Below are positions 16,578 to 24,495 of a stretch of 43,050 nucleotides of DNA, piece after piece; position 1 is the stretch's first letter; each line of letters opens with the position of its first letter. The stretch covers positions 1-43,050 of the forward strand of contig NZ_JAJFUC010000003.1 of assembly GCF_021372645.1 (NCBI RefSeq), given 5' to 3'. Below the pieces are notes generated by a model. The model searched no databases, was not told where the DNA came from, and saw only the letters and a program-made list of their open reading frames with translations. This stretch comes from Clostridium sp. (GTDB lineage Bacteria > Bacillota > Clostridia > Clostridiales > Clostridiaceae). Made by a program: the position numbers and the translations under genes.

Positions 16578-16647
16578 AACAGCAATTTAAAATTTGTTCT
16601 GTTAAGTGCCTATGTACACGTTAAAATAATATAAAAAATGGGCACTT
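16578..16647 (+). terminator. Two tandem hairpins after the ferritin-like gene
   Basis: First hairpin: AACAG (16578-16582) with CTGTT (16599-16603), extended by an inner CAA/TTG helix. Second: 7-bp arms 16604-16610 and 16641-16647 (AAGTGCC/GGCACTT). Neither has a long T run. Confidence 0.4.
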
Positions 16648-16686
16648 ACTAAAAATTCATTCTATTTTTAATATGAGATTATTCAA

Positions 16687-16735
16687 ATTAATATCTATTT
16701 TTCCTGTTTCCTTTATTATAGATTAATCTTTTGCA
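16687..16735 (+). repeat. 49-bp direct repeat, copy 2
   Basis: Partner of 15770-15818 (48 of 49 bases identical). Contains an imperfect inverted pair (ATTAATATCTA and TAGATTAAT), so it may be a small mobile or regulatory repeat. Confidence 0.75.
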
Positions 16736-16775
16736 AAGTTATGCGACTTAGTTACATATGCATATAATATAACAA

Positions 16776-16812
16776 AAAGAGAGGGTAAACTATTTTCTAA
16801 TCTCCTCTCTTT
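16776..16812 (-). terminator. Terminator of the NapH-like gene
   Basis: 9-bp arms 16776-16784 and 16804-16812. On the minus strand the hairpin runs into TTTTT. A related hairpin with the same loop sequence lies at 21721-21761, showing that the 3' flanks of the two loci are duplicated. Confidence 0.65.
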
Positions 16813-16825
16813 CAACTAATCATAA

Positions 16826-17482
16826 CTATTTTATAGTGATTTTATTATATCCTATTGCTTTTTTAGGACATGCAGTTACGCATTTACCACATTGTATACA
16901 ATCTGGATGGCTTAATATATTACCTTTGTAATCATAAGGAACTAATCCTAATGGACACTTCTTTTCACAAACTTTACATGAAATACATGAAGATGATACT
17001 TGTAATACATCTTTATTTTTTCTAAATTTTGATATAACTGATGCCATAGTTCCCATAGGACAGAAATTACACCAAGTTCTATGATTATAGAATAAAGATA
17101 ATACTATACCAATTATAGTTGTTACAACAATTAATCTATAAAATACCATTCCTATACCATAAAGATTACCCCAGTTTTTACTTACTCCTGAAATAAATAC
17201 TGTCATCATAATTGTTAGTATTATAGCTCTAAAATAATAGGACTTAAAAAACTTAGGTGGTATTCTTTTATTACTAAATTTAGAAACTACATTATCATAA
17301 AAATTTCCTCTTGGACATAGATTTCCACACCAAAATCTCCCCTTAAAGATAGATACAATTACTGGTGCTATCATACAAATAGCTGCTACCACTGCAAATC
17401 TTAAATCAAACATACCTAATACTATAAAAGCGATTAATAGTGTAAATGAATACTTCTTCCATAATTTCAAAACTTTTTCCAT
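16826..17482 (-). CDS. NapH-type membrane polyferredoxin
   Basis: 218 residues with about four TM helices and two cytoplasmic [4Fe-4S] ferredoxin motifs. The NapH/NosR/CcoG signature CxxxCP occurs as WCGNLCP (Cys52, Cys56), with a CxxCP version WCNFCP (Cys138, Cys141) after TM4. The C-terminal ferredoxin domain has Cys166/169/172/176 and Cys195/198/201/205. Proteins of this type pass electrons at the membrane to reductases or metal cofactors. No nitrate or N2O reductase genes are in the window, so the partner is unknown. Preceded by AGGGGGA. Single-gene unit. Confidence 0.85.
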   Translation of the reverse strand: MEKVLKLWKKYSFTLLIAFIVLGMFDLRFAVVAAICMIAPVIVSIFKGRFWCGNLCPRGNFYDNVVSKFSNKRIPPKFFKSYYFRAIILTIMMTVFISGVSKNWGNLYGIGMVFYRLIVVTTIIGIVLSLFYNHRTWCNFCPMGTMASVISKFRKNKDVLQVSSSCISCKVCEKKCPLGLVPYDYKGNILSHPDCIQCGKCVTACPKKAIGYNKITIK

Positions 17483-17632
17483 TATTATCCCCCTGAATTT
17501 ACTATAATTATTTCATATAAATTTTATATTGTTCGAACACTTCTTCTTTATTCTATTAAATTATTCTATAATTCTCTGTAACTTTATCACGAACTATCAT
17601 AAATTTTAAATATAAAAAATTATAAATTTATA

Positions 17633-17671
17633 GATGGTAGAACTTGAGATTTATACTCATTTTCTACCATC
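17633..17671 (-). terminator. Hairpin downstream of the cupin gene
   Basis: Perfect 10-bp arms (17633-17642 and 17662-17671) with a structured loop, about 85 bases after the cupin stop. On the minus strand an AT-rich tract with six T follows after some 15 bases. Confidence 0.5.
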
Positions 17672-17675
17672 ATAT

Positions 17676-17759
17676 CTAATCTGCTTGTATTGTGATATCT
17701 CTAAGCTTTGTATTTGTTGATTTAATAATATCTGTGCCTAATTTTCCAACCCTTTTATT
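17676..17759 (-). pseudogene. C-terminal coding relic behind the cupin gene
   Basis: A start-less frame ending in TAG at 17676-17678 encodes a protein-like peptide (KRVGKLGTDIIKSTNTKL, then RDITIQAD). It begins inside the last codons of the cupin gene in another frame. A relic of an unrecognised gene. Confidence 0.3.
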
Positions 17760-18081
17760 TACCTGTAAAATACCTTGGATTTGGTGCCTTTACCACAAAA
17801 AACTCTAATATTTCATCATCAAAATTATTAACATTCATTTTTATATTGTATTGAATATTTAAAGTCTGACCTTCTTTATATTTTTGAGGCTCTTGTTCTC
17901 CTAATTTTATTGTCATTGTTCCTCTAACTATAATCATATATACATTTGAATTTGAATAATGTTCAGGAAGTCCTGTTCCCTTAGTAAGAATCATGTGATT
18001 TAAAGCCAAATTATCGTTATCTACTACTTTCTCAATTAGTTTTTCATTTGTTTTGTTAAATTTATAAGTCTTTTCAATCAT
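17755..18081 (-). CDS. Small cupin-domain protein
   Basis: 108 residues forming a single cupin barrel: LPEHYSNSNVYMIIVRGTMTIKLG is cupin motif 1 and the segment ending in FFVVKAPNP is motif 2. Only one His (in LPEHYS) is kept of the usual metal ligands, so binding may be weak or serve a sensing role. The ATG at 18081 has AAAGGA 9 bases upstream; a TTG at 18099 lies in that site. It is 89 bases downstream of the ACR3-like permease gene on the same strand and probably co-transcribed. Confidence 0.7.
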   Translation of the reverse strand: MIEKTYKFNKTNEKLIEKVVDNDNLALNHMILTKGTGLPEHYSNSNVYMIIVRGTMTIKLGEQEPQKYKEGQTLNIQYNIKMNVNNFDDEILEFFVVKAPNPRYFTGK

Positions 18082-18170
18082 ATATAAAATTCCTTTCAAT
18101 ATTAATTTGGGTTATATTATAATTTGTTTAATACTAATTAACAGTAAATATGGTTACTAATTTATTTGAT

Positions 18171-19166
18171 TTATACTGTAGCATTCTTATAAAAAAATTT
18201 ATATTTTTCATTTAACTTAACAAACCATGCTGCTGCTTGAGGTTGTATAATAAATGCTAAAGAAACCATCAGAGCTGCATTTGGCCCAAATGCAGTAGCT
18301 GCTAGTCCCATAGCAATTGCAAGGTTACGTAAAGCCGTACCAAATACAAAGGCTATAGCATCTTGAGGTTTAAATAAAACACCACCAACGAATGCTGAAA
18401 TTATGTAATTAATGAAGAAAAAAGATACTTGAACCAATAGAGCAACTGCAAAAACATCCAAGTGGGAAGCTATACGTGAAGCATTCATACTAATACTACT
18501 AAAAACTATAAAGACCATCCCCCATGAACTTACAGCTGGCAGATAAGGTTTTATATTTTTTTGAAATTCTTCTGCAGAATACTTTTTTAACAAAAATTTA
18601 TAAGATAGTATCCCTAAAATTAGCGGAATTAAAATTACTTGTGATATTGTTACTAATGTACCTAAAATATCTACAGGTAAGTACTTTCCTATTAATGCTG
18701 AAAGATATACTGGTGTCAGCAAAGATCCTAAAATCAATCCTATGGTAGTAAGTTTAACAGCTCCTGGCACATTACCTTTAGCTAACATTGTGAAAGCAAT
18801 TGTAAGGTTACTAGTAGGAAGCAGCGAGGTAATAATTAAACCAGCAAAAAATTGAGGATTATTCATTAAAAAGGTTTTTCCTAATATATAGGCTATTAAA
18901 GGTATTATTATAAAATTTATAAATTCTGATGTTAAAAGAAGCTTTCCATGACTAAGATTAAAAACTTCATTTAGCTTAAAGCCAATCATTGTTGGATAAA
19001 TCATAAGTACTGTCACTGGAAGAATAAAGTTCTTCAAACCAGAAGTATCTAATATCAAACCTGTTATAAATCCTACGATTAAGACTATTGGTATAACTGA
19101 AGCAGTATTCCGAGAAGGCATAAATAATATTTTCTTAAAAAAAGATTCTTTCTTTATAGTATTCAT
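18171..19166 (-). CDS. ACR3/bile-acid-symporter-family permease
   Basis: 331 residues with about ten TM helices of the BASS/ACR3 fold. It resembles arsenite exporters in layout, but the TM4 segment where ACR3 has its essential Cys reads SLLPTSNLTIAF with no Cys, and the chain appears free of Cys throughout. It is therefore unlikely to export arsenite by the known mechanism; an organic anion or other solute is more likely. It lies in a unit with a 40-residue membrane peptide upstream and a cupin downstream, facing a Crp/Fnr regulator that may control it. Confidence 0.75.
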   Translation of the reverse strand: MNTIKKESFFKKILFMPSRNTASVIPIVLIVGFITGLILDTSGLKNFILPVTVLMIYPTMIGFKLNEVFNLSHGKLLLTSEFINFIIIPLIAYILGKTFLMNNPQFFAGLIITSLLPTSNLTIAFTMLAKGNVPGAVKLTTIGLILGSLLTPVYLSALIGKYLPVDILGTLVTISQVILIPLILGILSYKFLLKKYSAEEFQKNIKPYLPAVSSWGMVFIVFSSISMNASRIASHLDVFAVALLVQVSFFFINYIISAFVGGVLFKPQDAIAFVFGTALRNLAIAMGLAATAFGPNAALMVSLAFIIQPQAAAWFVKLNEKYKFFYKNATV

Positions 19167-19213
19167 CTGTCTATCATTCCTTATCTTATTTAATTCCTAT
19201 ATAATTTCTTCTA

Positions 19214-19336
19214 TCATATCTCTAATGATGTGCTTGACATTTTAATAGCATTATAGATTTTCTTTCTATTTTTAACTATAGATATCACAAAACAAATTAT
19301 TGTGATCATCCAAATACTTAGAATAAAAATATTCAT
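19214..19336 (-). CDS. 40-residue single-TM peptide upstream of the permease
   Basis: ATG at 19336 to TGA at 19214 encodes 40 residues: a hydrophobic helix (FILSIWMITIICFVISIV) followed by a basic stretch KNRKK and a polar tail. A good ribosome binding site (AAAGGAG) lies 9 bases upstream. It ends 47 bases before the ACR3-like permease start on the same strand. The N-out/C-in topology expected from the positive residues and the position suggest a small subunit or regulator of the permease. No homologue is known to me. Confidence 0.55.
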   Translation of the reverse strand: MNIFILSIWMITIICFVISIVKNRKKIYNAIKMSSTSLEI

Positions 19337-19437
19337 ATCATTTTCTCCTTTCAGTATCTTTACTTGAATTATAATTGGTTTTAATATTATAATAAGTTAC
19401 CTAGGTTACTAATTTTCAAAAAGGAGATACATTATAT

Positions 19438-20112
19438 ATGCCTAATTTCATTCCTCTTCTAAAAAGTATCGATTTGTTTAAAGAATTTACTACAGAAGAT
19501 ATTGATACTGTACTTAAGAAAGATTCTTATGAAATAAAAAATTATAAGAAAAACTCTGTAATATACTTTCCAAATGAGAAGTGCGTAACATTAGATATAG
19601 TAATTCGCGGAGTTATTACTGTACACGGAATTGATGACAAGGGAAATTATATTTCTATAAGTGATTTCAATATTGGCGATATCATTGGTGGCAACCTGAT
19701 ATTTTCCCGCAATAACTTCTATCCAATGATGATTTTATCTAAAACTAATGTGACTGTATTAAAACTAAAAAAAGACCTAGTTCTAAAACTATGCCAATAT
19801 AATGCTAATTTCCTCTTTAGATTTCTTCAGGAAATTTCAGATAAAACTCTAATCCTAACAGATAAAATAAAAACATTATCCTTAAAATCCATTAGACAGT
19901 GCATTGTTGATTTTTTATTATACGAAAAATATATTCAAAAAAGTAATGTTATAAAATTAACCTTAACTAAAAAACAATTGGCAGAAAAATTTGGAGTACA
20001 AAGACCTTCTCTATCTCGTGAATTAAATAAAATGCGTAAAGATGAATTAATAGAATATGATGCATATTCTATTACAATAGTAGATGAGAATTCATTAAGG
20101 AATTCTAAGTAA
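19438..20112 (+). CDS. Crp/Fnr-family transcription regulator
   Basis: 224 residues: an N-terminal cyclic-nucleotide-type beta barrel (about 15-120, with FNIGDIIGG), a dimer helix and a C-terminal winged HTH (about 172-203, LTKKQLAEKFGVQRPSLSRE). There is no Cys cluster of the FNR type, only scattered Cys. AAGGAG lies 11 bases before the ATG. It is divergent from the peptide/permease/cupin unit with about 100 bases between, the usual place for a local regulator. The shared gap contains GTTAC-CTAG-GTTAC (about 19396-19409), and GGTTACTAATTT recurs near 18152, so these are candidate sites. Confidence 0.88.
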   Translation: MPNFIPLLKSIDLFKEFTTEDIDTVLKKDSYEIKNYKKNSVIYFPNEKCVTLDIVIRGVITVHGIDDKGNYISISDFNIGDIIGGNLIFSRNNFYPMMILSKTNVTVLKLKKDLVLKLCQYNANFLFRFLQEISDKTLILTDKIKTLSLKSIRQCIVDFLLYEKYIQKSNVIKLTLTKKQLAEKFGVQRPSLSRELNKMRKDELIEYDAYSITIVDENSLRNSK

Positions 20113-20345
20113 TAAGTTTATTTGCTTTTGGTAACACAGTCAATTCTCCATCACTCTCTATAATTGCAACTGCTACATCATCAAAACTAAATATATCTTT
20201 TTCTCTTAATTGCGCCATTAATTTATTTATAATGCTATTCTTACTGCAATAGATCCCATGGTAATTCCTACTATAAAATCAAAAAATATTATCCTTGATA
20301 TCAATTTTCTCATATAGGCAATCCTTAACATAAAGTAGCTACAAG
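20105..20345 (-). pseudogene. DUF421 (YetF-like) pseudogene, copy 1
   Basis: Minus-strand remains of a DUF421 membrane protein. The N-terminal part encodes MRKLISRIIFFDFIVGITMG and ends at a TAA. After a gap comes the C-terminal domain piece (AQLREKDIFSFDDVAVAIIE, then DGELTVLPKANK), ending in TAG. The middle helices and the end of the C-terminal domain are deleted, and the true N-terminus is cut at the 17-bp repeat at 20348. The second copy at 21244-21620 keeps different parts. Confidence 0.65.
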
Positions 20346-20347
20346 AC

Positions 20348-20536
20348 CTGACCTACGGACAGTTAATAACCATATAATTTTCAAAATCAATTCTAAGGAA
20401 AAATTCGATTTAAAAATAATGAAAAACCACCATTTCTAGTGTAAAATTGATTTGCAAAGCCAATCTACATAAGAAAGGTGGTTTATTTATGATCAATTAT
20501 GTTGATAATAATCTTAATTTACCTACTCTCATTTAA
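20348..20536 (+). mobile_element. Left-end fragment of an insertion sequence
   Basis: Begins with the 17-bp motif CTGACCTACGGACAGTT (20348-20364), then an imperfect hairpin whose arms (ACCACC/GGTGGT core) bracket about 45 bases. It ends in a ribosome-binding-like AAAGGTGG and an ATG at 20489 that opens only 15 codons (MINYVDNNLNLPTLI). The layout fits the 5' end of a transposase gene cut off by a deletion. IS family not determined. The fragment supplies the stop codon region of the b5-domain gene. Confidence 0.45.
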
Positions 20537-21079
20537 TAACTGAGATATACCAGTCCTTTCCCAATCTTCCACTTGACTAGTAGCTTCCTGAAAAGTTCTT
20601 CCCTGCCCTACAAATATACTTATTAAAATAAATTTCTGAAATACATGTTGTAATTTTATTCCAGAATTAACTTCTTCTAATGCACTATTAACTAATGGAG
20701 TAATATACTGAATCCAATCATCAGGACTAAAATCATATGTATCTACTAACGCAACTCTAGTTACAGATGCAATATTCTTATCTTTAGTTACTGTAAGTAT
20801 TCCAACTTTTGGTATACTACTGAGTTTTTTAATCACTCCATGATGGGAATTAAATTCATTTGTTAAATCTTTACCCGCTTTAAGATCAAAGTGAGTTCCT
20901 CCAGACCAAGCTGCTACTTTACTCAAATCATAAACTATACCTTCAACTGCCACATAAGCAGGTTTTCCATTACTTCCATCATATTGTGATAATTCCTCTA
21001 ATGTAAATTGCTTTTCTTGTCTGCAATAATTATCTCCTATAACTTCACTAATAGTTTTGAATTCAAAACGCATGGACAT
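20519..21079 (-). CDS. Cytochrome-b5-like domain protein with a shared C-terminal module
   Basis: 186 residues. Residues 25-95 form a cytochrome-b5-like heme/steroid-binding domain: FTLEELSQYDG, PAYVAVEGIVYDLS, WSGGTHFDLKAGKDLT and a His pair at 79-80, with His63 and His79/80 as possible heme ligands. Residues 117-182 (FSPDDWIQYITPLVNSAL to QLL) are homologous to the C-terminus of the ferritin-like protein at 21899-22642. The ATG follows AAGGGG and a sigma-E-like -10 (CATACACT), so expression in sporulating mother cells is possible. The last four residues and the stop fall in an IS fragment, so the C-terminus may be altered. No signal peptide. Confidence 0.75.
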   Translation of the reverse strand: MSMRFEFKTISEVIGDNYCRQEKQFTLEELSQYDGSNGKPAYVAVEGIVYDLSKVAAWSGGTHFDLKAGKDLTNEFNSHHGVIKKLSSIPKVGILTVTKDKNIASVTRVALVDTYDFSPDDWIQYITPLVNSALEEVNSGIKLQHVFQKFILISIFVGQGRTFQEATSQVEDWERTGISQLLNESR

Positions 21080-21107
21080 AAATACCCCTTAATATTTCTA
21101 TCTATAA

Positions 21108-21115
21108 AGTGTATG
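21108..21115 (-). promoter_or_regulatory. Sigma-E-like -10 element before the b5-domain gene
   Basis: CATACACT on the minus strand, 29-36 bases before the ATG at 21079, fits CATACAnT. It is conserved with the flanking TATAxATAGAAATATT stretch in the truncated copy at 15716-15723. The -35 box is weak. Confidence 0.45.
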
Positions 21116-21243
21116 ACTATATTAATAAAAAAATGTTCAACTATTTACTTTTCTTCAAATTAGAAATGTTACCTATTTATAAATATATAGCATTGTTAGT
21201 TTAAAGAATTTTATTATATCTTCATGATAATTTGTTGTAATAC

Positions 21244-21620
21244 TCAATCTTTCTTTTTTGTTTTTTTTGAGACATAAAAAACATCTGCCGAATTTAAACC
21301 AGCATAGAAAACTTCCTTTGCATCAGAAACATTATGAGTATTGAGTTGCTTTTTAACCCATTGCTCATCATGATTTGTATTTTGTAAATTATCATACATT
21401 ATTTTGCCATCAATAATTATGTCTGTTATTAATCCATTATATTTTGCTGCAATATTTAAGTCGCCAGTTGTAACTGGTTGTTTATTTACTTTGGGTAATA
21501 CAGTCAATCAAAAAAAGTTATCCTTGATATTAGTTTTCTTCCAATTAATCGTCCTAATATTAATAGAATAATGTAAGTAGAAGTACTTCTAAGAACTATT
21601 TCAATTATTTTTCCTATCAT
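21244..21620 (-). pseudogene. DUF421 (YetF-like) pseudogene, copy 2
   Basis: ATG at 21620 opens the DUF421 N-terminus (EIVLRSTSTYIILLILGRLI, then SRITFFD) and hits TGA at 21504. The frame then shifts into the C-terminal cytoplasmic domain (TVLPKVNKQPVTTGDLNIAA to FYVSKKTKKKD, stop 21244). Compared with intact DUF421 proteins (about 200-230 residues), the middle is deleted at a junction near 21505. The 87-codon C-terminal frame from a TTG at 21507 could be called as a gene but has no ribosome binding site. Confidence 0.7.
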
Positions 21621-21720
21621 TTCATTATATACTCCCTATGTTAATATTTTCATATATATATTTACCTCAACGTTAATATATATTCAATTTCTCGTTGAAA
21701 ACTTCTCATATGATTCAACC

Positions 21721-21761
21721 AAAAAGAGGAGATAAACTACTTTCTAGTCTCCCCTCTTTTT
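21721..21761 (-). terminator. Terminator of the ferritin-like/module gene
   Basis: Arms AAAAAGAGG-AGA and TCT-CCCTCTTTTT pair across a loop that resembles that of the 16776-16812 terminator. On the minus strand the stem runs into TTTTT. Confidence 0.55.
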
Positions 21762-21898
21762 CAACTAATCACAACTATTTAGCATATACTTATCTTATAT
21801 TATTCAAATCATTGTCAGCATAATTATTAGCTTTTAGTATTTTAAATAATATCTCTTATTTTTTATTATCTATAACCTCAAGTTATTTTACTATTATC

Positions 21899-22642
21899 TT
21901 AATAATTAAAATACCTACTCATTTTACTCATAGCGAGCAGCTTAGAAGTTCCATTTTGCTCCCATTCTTCAACTTGTTCAATGGCTTCTTGAGGTTTTTT
22001 TCCCAAGCCAACAAGTACACCTGAAAGTATAAATTCTTGATATAAATGTTCAGGATTAATACCTACTTTAGCTTCCGCCAAAGCACGATTAACTAGTGGT
22101 GCAATATATTTAACCCAATCGTCTGGAGTAAATTTACTTGTATCAGTTGTAGTTGTTGCATTTTGTCTCATTAAACTTCCATTTATAGATGAATTTTTCA
22201 TGGTACTATTTAATGTAAATAGATAATTATATTTTGAAGCATGTCTTAATTCATCAGTAATTATATCAAATAATACGTCTCTATATGGACCAGGAAGCAT
22301 TCTTCTAATAGTTCTATACCTTTCTACTGCTGCTAATTCTCCAAATAAAGCTCTTTTAATACCATCTAAATATGATTCAGGTTTTTCAAAAGCTTCTTCT
22401 TCACCTGCTGGAAGATTCTCTCCTGTCAAATCTTCATAAATCATTCTAAATATTCTATTATGCCTACGCTCATCATCTCTTATAGATGATATTATTGTCT
22501 TTTCATCAGTAGTAGGTGCCTGCCTAATAAGGTAATCATAAAACAATTCATCTTCTCGTTCTCCTTGAACTGCTTTTCTAATGTCATTAAGCGCAATCTG
22601 TAACTGCTCGTCATTAATCATTGGCTTATTTTTTTGTTCCAT
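21899..22642 (-). CDS. Ferritin-like (rubrerythrin-fold) protein with a shared C-terminal module
   Basis: 247 residues. Residues 10-145 are a ferritin-like bundle with two ExxH motifs (58-61 DERRH, 131-134 ELRH) and Glu on the partner helices (Glu28 or Glu32, Glu102), enough for a di-metal site. There is no rubredoxin domain. After a Ser/Thr/Asn linker (146-170), residues 171-237 repeat the module found at the end of the b5-domain protein: FTPDDWVKYIAPLVNRALAE, then EHLYQEFIL, VGLGKKPQEA, EQVEEWEQNG. AGGAG lies close before the ATG. Neighbour of sleC, so a spore-related role is plausible but inferred. Confidence 0.75.
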   Translation of the reverse strand: MEQKNKPMINDEQLQIALNDIRKAVQGEREDELFYDYLIRQAPTTDEKTIISSIRDDERRHNRIFRMIYEDLTGENLPAGEEEAFEKPESYLDGIKRALFGELAAVERYRTIRRMLPGPYRDVLFDIITDELRHASKYNYLFTLNSTMKNSSINGSLMRQNATTTTDTSKFTPDDWVKYIAPLVNRALAEAKVGINPEHLYQEFILSGVLVGLGKKPQEAIEQVEEWEQNGTSKLLAMSKMSRYFNY

Positions 22643-22889
22643 AACTCCTATTGATTCTCCTAAAAATAATTAACTCACTTATATTATATTAATTTAATAT
22701 TTTTATGTTCATTTTTCTATTTTAAAAATATAACACAAAACATATATATTCTAAATTTAAATATATTAAACTTACTGCATAAACTAGTCCTTAAAACGAT
22801 GATACTGAATTCTTTCCACATGTTTTCAAAATAAATATGTGAACAAAAATAGCAGCTCATTCTAATCGAACTACTATTTTTAAAACTAT

Positions 22890-24257
22890 CTAATAATAAA
22901 ACTTTGGAATATTCCTTTTATCATCTAATCCTTGTATAATTGGCGGTATAAATTCACGTCTTCCTTTAGCCCTACTTGATTCAGTAGTTTTAAGTTCTGC
23001 GAGTTTAGTTACTCCAACATAAACATCTGATATCTTATACCATGTTGCATAGTCAACTATGCCTGTTTGTGGCAATGTGAATATTTGCTGAAATGTTTTT
23101 ACTGCCTTTTCTGTCTTTGGTCCATATATTCCGTCTTCAACAACTTTAGGGATTAATGGATAATTTCTTGCAATCCTATTTAATTGACCTTGAATTGCCC
23201 TTACTGCTGGTCCAGATGATCCAATAATTAGCTCTTCTCCGGGATATGACATTGGACTTCCAGCAACTTTTTCAGCTGTAGTTAATTCAATGTCATTTCC
23301 ATAATAATGTGTTAATATATCATATGGTCCCAAACCTTGAGTTCCTAATTGTTGACTTCCCCATTGACTTAACCATTCCGGGCAGGTAACACTCTTTCCA
23401 TCACAGTATTGAGAAAAAAGCGGTTGTTTCTTCCCAATTCTTCTTATATAAGTAGAAAAAATTTCATCTACAATTTGACTTATATTATCATAAATGTTTC
23501 TACCATAACTAAATGCCTGATCATAAGCAGTAGAGCTCGTAACATCAAAGTTTTTACCTTTTCCTCTGTACCATTCAGTAAAAATTCTATTTAATGTAAA
23601 AGATACAATGCAAAAAATATTTGCCCTCAATGCTGAATTATTCCAAGTTGAATATATTTCGCATGAAGCAACATTTTTAATATAATCTTTAAATGGTACT
23701 TTATAGTTTGGCGCTGATGGATCATTTGGTCCGCCTTGATGCACAATAATATATTCTGGAACTATAGGCGTAGGCAATACAACACCTGAAGTTGGCGGTG
23801 GTAATGGTTTATCTACCTCTTCTGGTATTTTAGGTGGAAAATTTCCGTATAGCGTATTCTGCTGTATATCTATAACTTCCTGCCTCATATCTCCTCTTCC
23901 TAGGCTAACCTCCAAATTACATATTTGATATGCAGTTTGTGTAGGAAGCACTTGACATCCCCTTATTAATATTGGTTTAAATCCATTCCTTTCAACAGTT
24001 ATATCATATAAACTATACGGCATCTTATCGTTATATATATTTAAGGAATACTCCAATGGTGGTGTTGCTAACTCTATTTCCTGTGTTAATCCTACCGAAT
24101 CAGTAACTAAGTCAATGATTCTTAAACTTTCAGCTCCTTCTGTTGCCTTTACAGTTATCTTGGCTCTATCAATTGGAATATAATCACTACCTCTAAAGCA
24201 TTGAATTTTTAATCTACCTGTTCTGTTCATGAGATTTACATTACTTTCATTCTCCAT
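22890..24257 (-). CDS. sleC: Spore cortex-lytic enzyme SleC
   Basis: 455 residues from the ATG at 24257 (GAGGG 5 bases upstream; the frame is open to 24365). SleC is made as a proenzyme, activated by Csp proteases at germination, and degrades cortex peptidoglycan. Seen here: an N-terminal pro-region of beta type (1-140); a Pro-rich linker (140-168), where processing is expected by analogy; an SpoIID-like lytic domain (188-322) with NVASCEIYSTW (candidate catalytic Glu200) and AYDQAFSYGRNIYD; and a PG_binding_1 domain (about 345-410, SSGPAVRAIQGQLN, DGIYGPKT). A C-terminal tail of about 40 residues follows. The csp protease genes are not in the window. Confidence 0.88.
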   Translation of the reverse strand: MENESNVNLMNRTGRLKIQCFRGSDYIPIDRAKITVKATEGAESLRIIDLVTDSVGLTQEIELATPPLEYSLNIYNDKMPYSLYDITVERNGFKPILIRGCQVLPTQTAYQICNLEVSLGRGDMRQEVIDIQQNTLYGNFPPKIPEEVDKPLPPPTSGVVLPTPIVPEYIIVHQGGPNDPSAPNYKVPFKDYIKNVASCEIYSTWNNSALRANIFCIVSFTLNRIFTEWYRGKGKNFDVTSSTAYDQAFSYGRNIYDNISQIVDEIFSTYIRRIGKKQPLFSQYCDGKSVTCPEWLSQWGSQQLGTQGLGPYDILTHYYGNDIELTTAEKVAGSPMSYPGEELIIGSSGPAVRAIQGQLNRIARNYPLIPKVVEDGIYGPKTEKAVKTFQQIFTLPQTGIVDYATWYKISDVYVGVTKLAELKTTESSRAKGRREFIPPIIQGLDDKRNIPKFYY

Positions 24258-24380
24258 ATTTTCCCTCTTTATATTTTTTCTTAAGATATTATATTTATTT
24301 GATATAACATTTGCTACTGACGTACTTTGGCAATTTATACTTCCTCTAGTTAAAATAGAACTCAAATCACTTTCATAAAA

Positions 24381-24450
24381 TCAAAAATCCTCCTACAAAA
24401 GTAGGCGGATTGATATAAAAGAGTTTTGAGGAAAGCCTTGAAACTCAAAC
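24381..24450. promoter_or_regulatory. Two hairpins between sleC and the permease relic
   Basis: First, ATCC-CCTAC arms around a 4-base loop at about 24387-24406, which on the minus strand runs into TTTTTGATTTT like a terminator. Second, GAGTTTTGAGG with CCTTGAAACTC (11 bp, loop AAAG) at about 24420-24446, which lies in the leader of the plus-strand permease. I cannot match the second to a known riboswitch. Confidence 0.35.
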
Positions 24451-24495
24451 CTTGACGATTGCTGAGAGATGATTTTGTACTTAGGAGGGATTTAT

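Noticed and set aside
21244-21507. Stand-alone 87-residue protein
   Set aside because: It is the C-terminal domain of a DUF421 protein whose N-terminus is readable just upstream in another frame, so it is annotated as part of a pseudogene.
24440-24480. GCTGAGA motif suggesting a TPP riboswitch before the permease
   Set aside because: The rest of the TPP aptamer (ACCTGATCTGG-type block) is missing, and the spacing does not fit.
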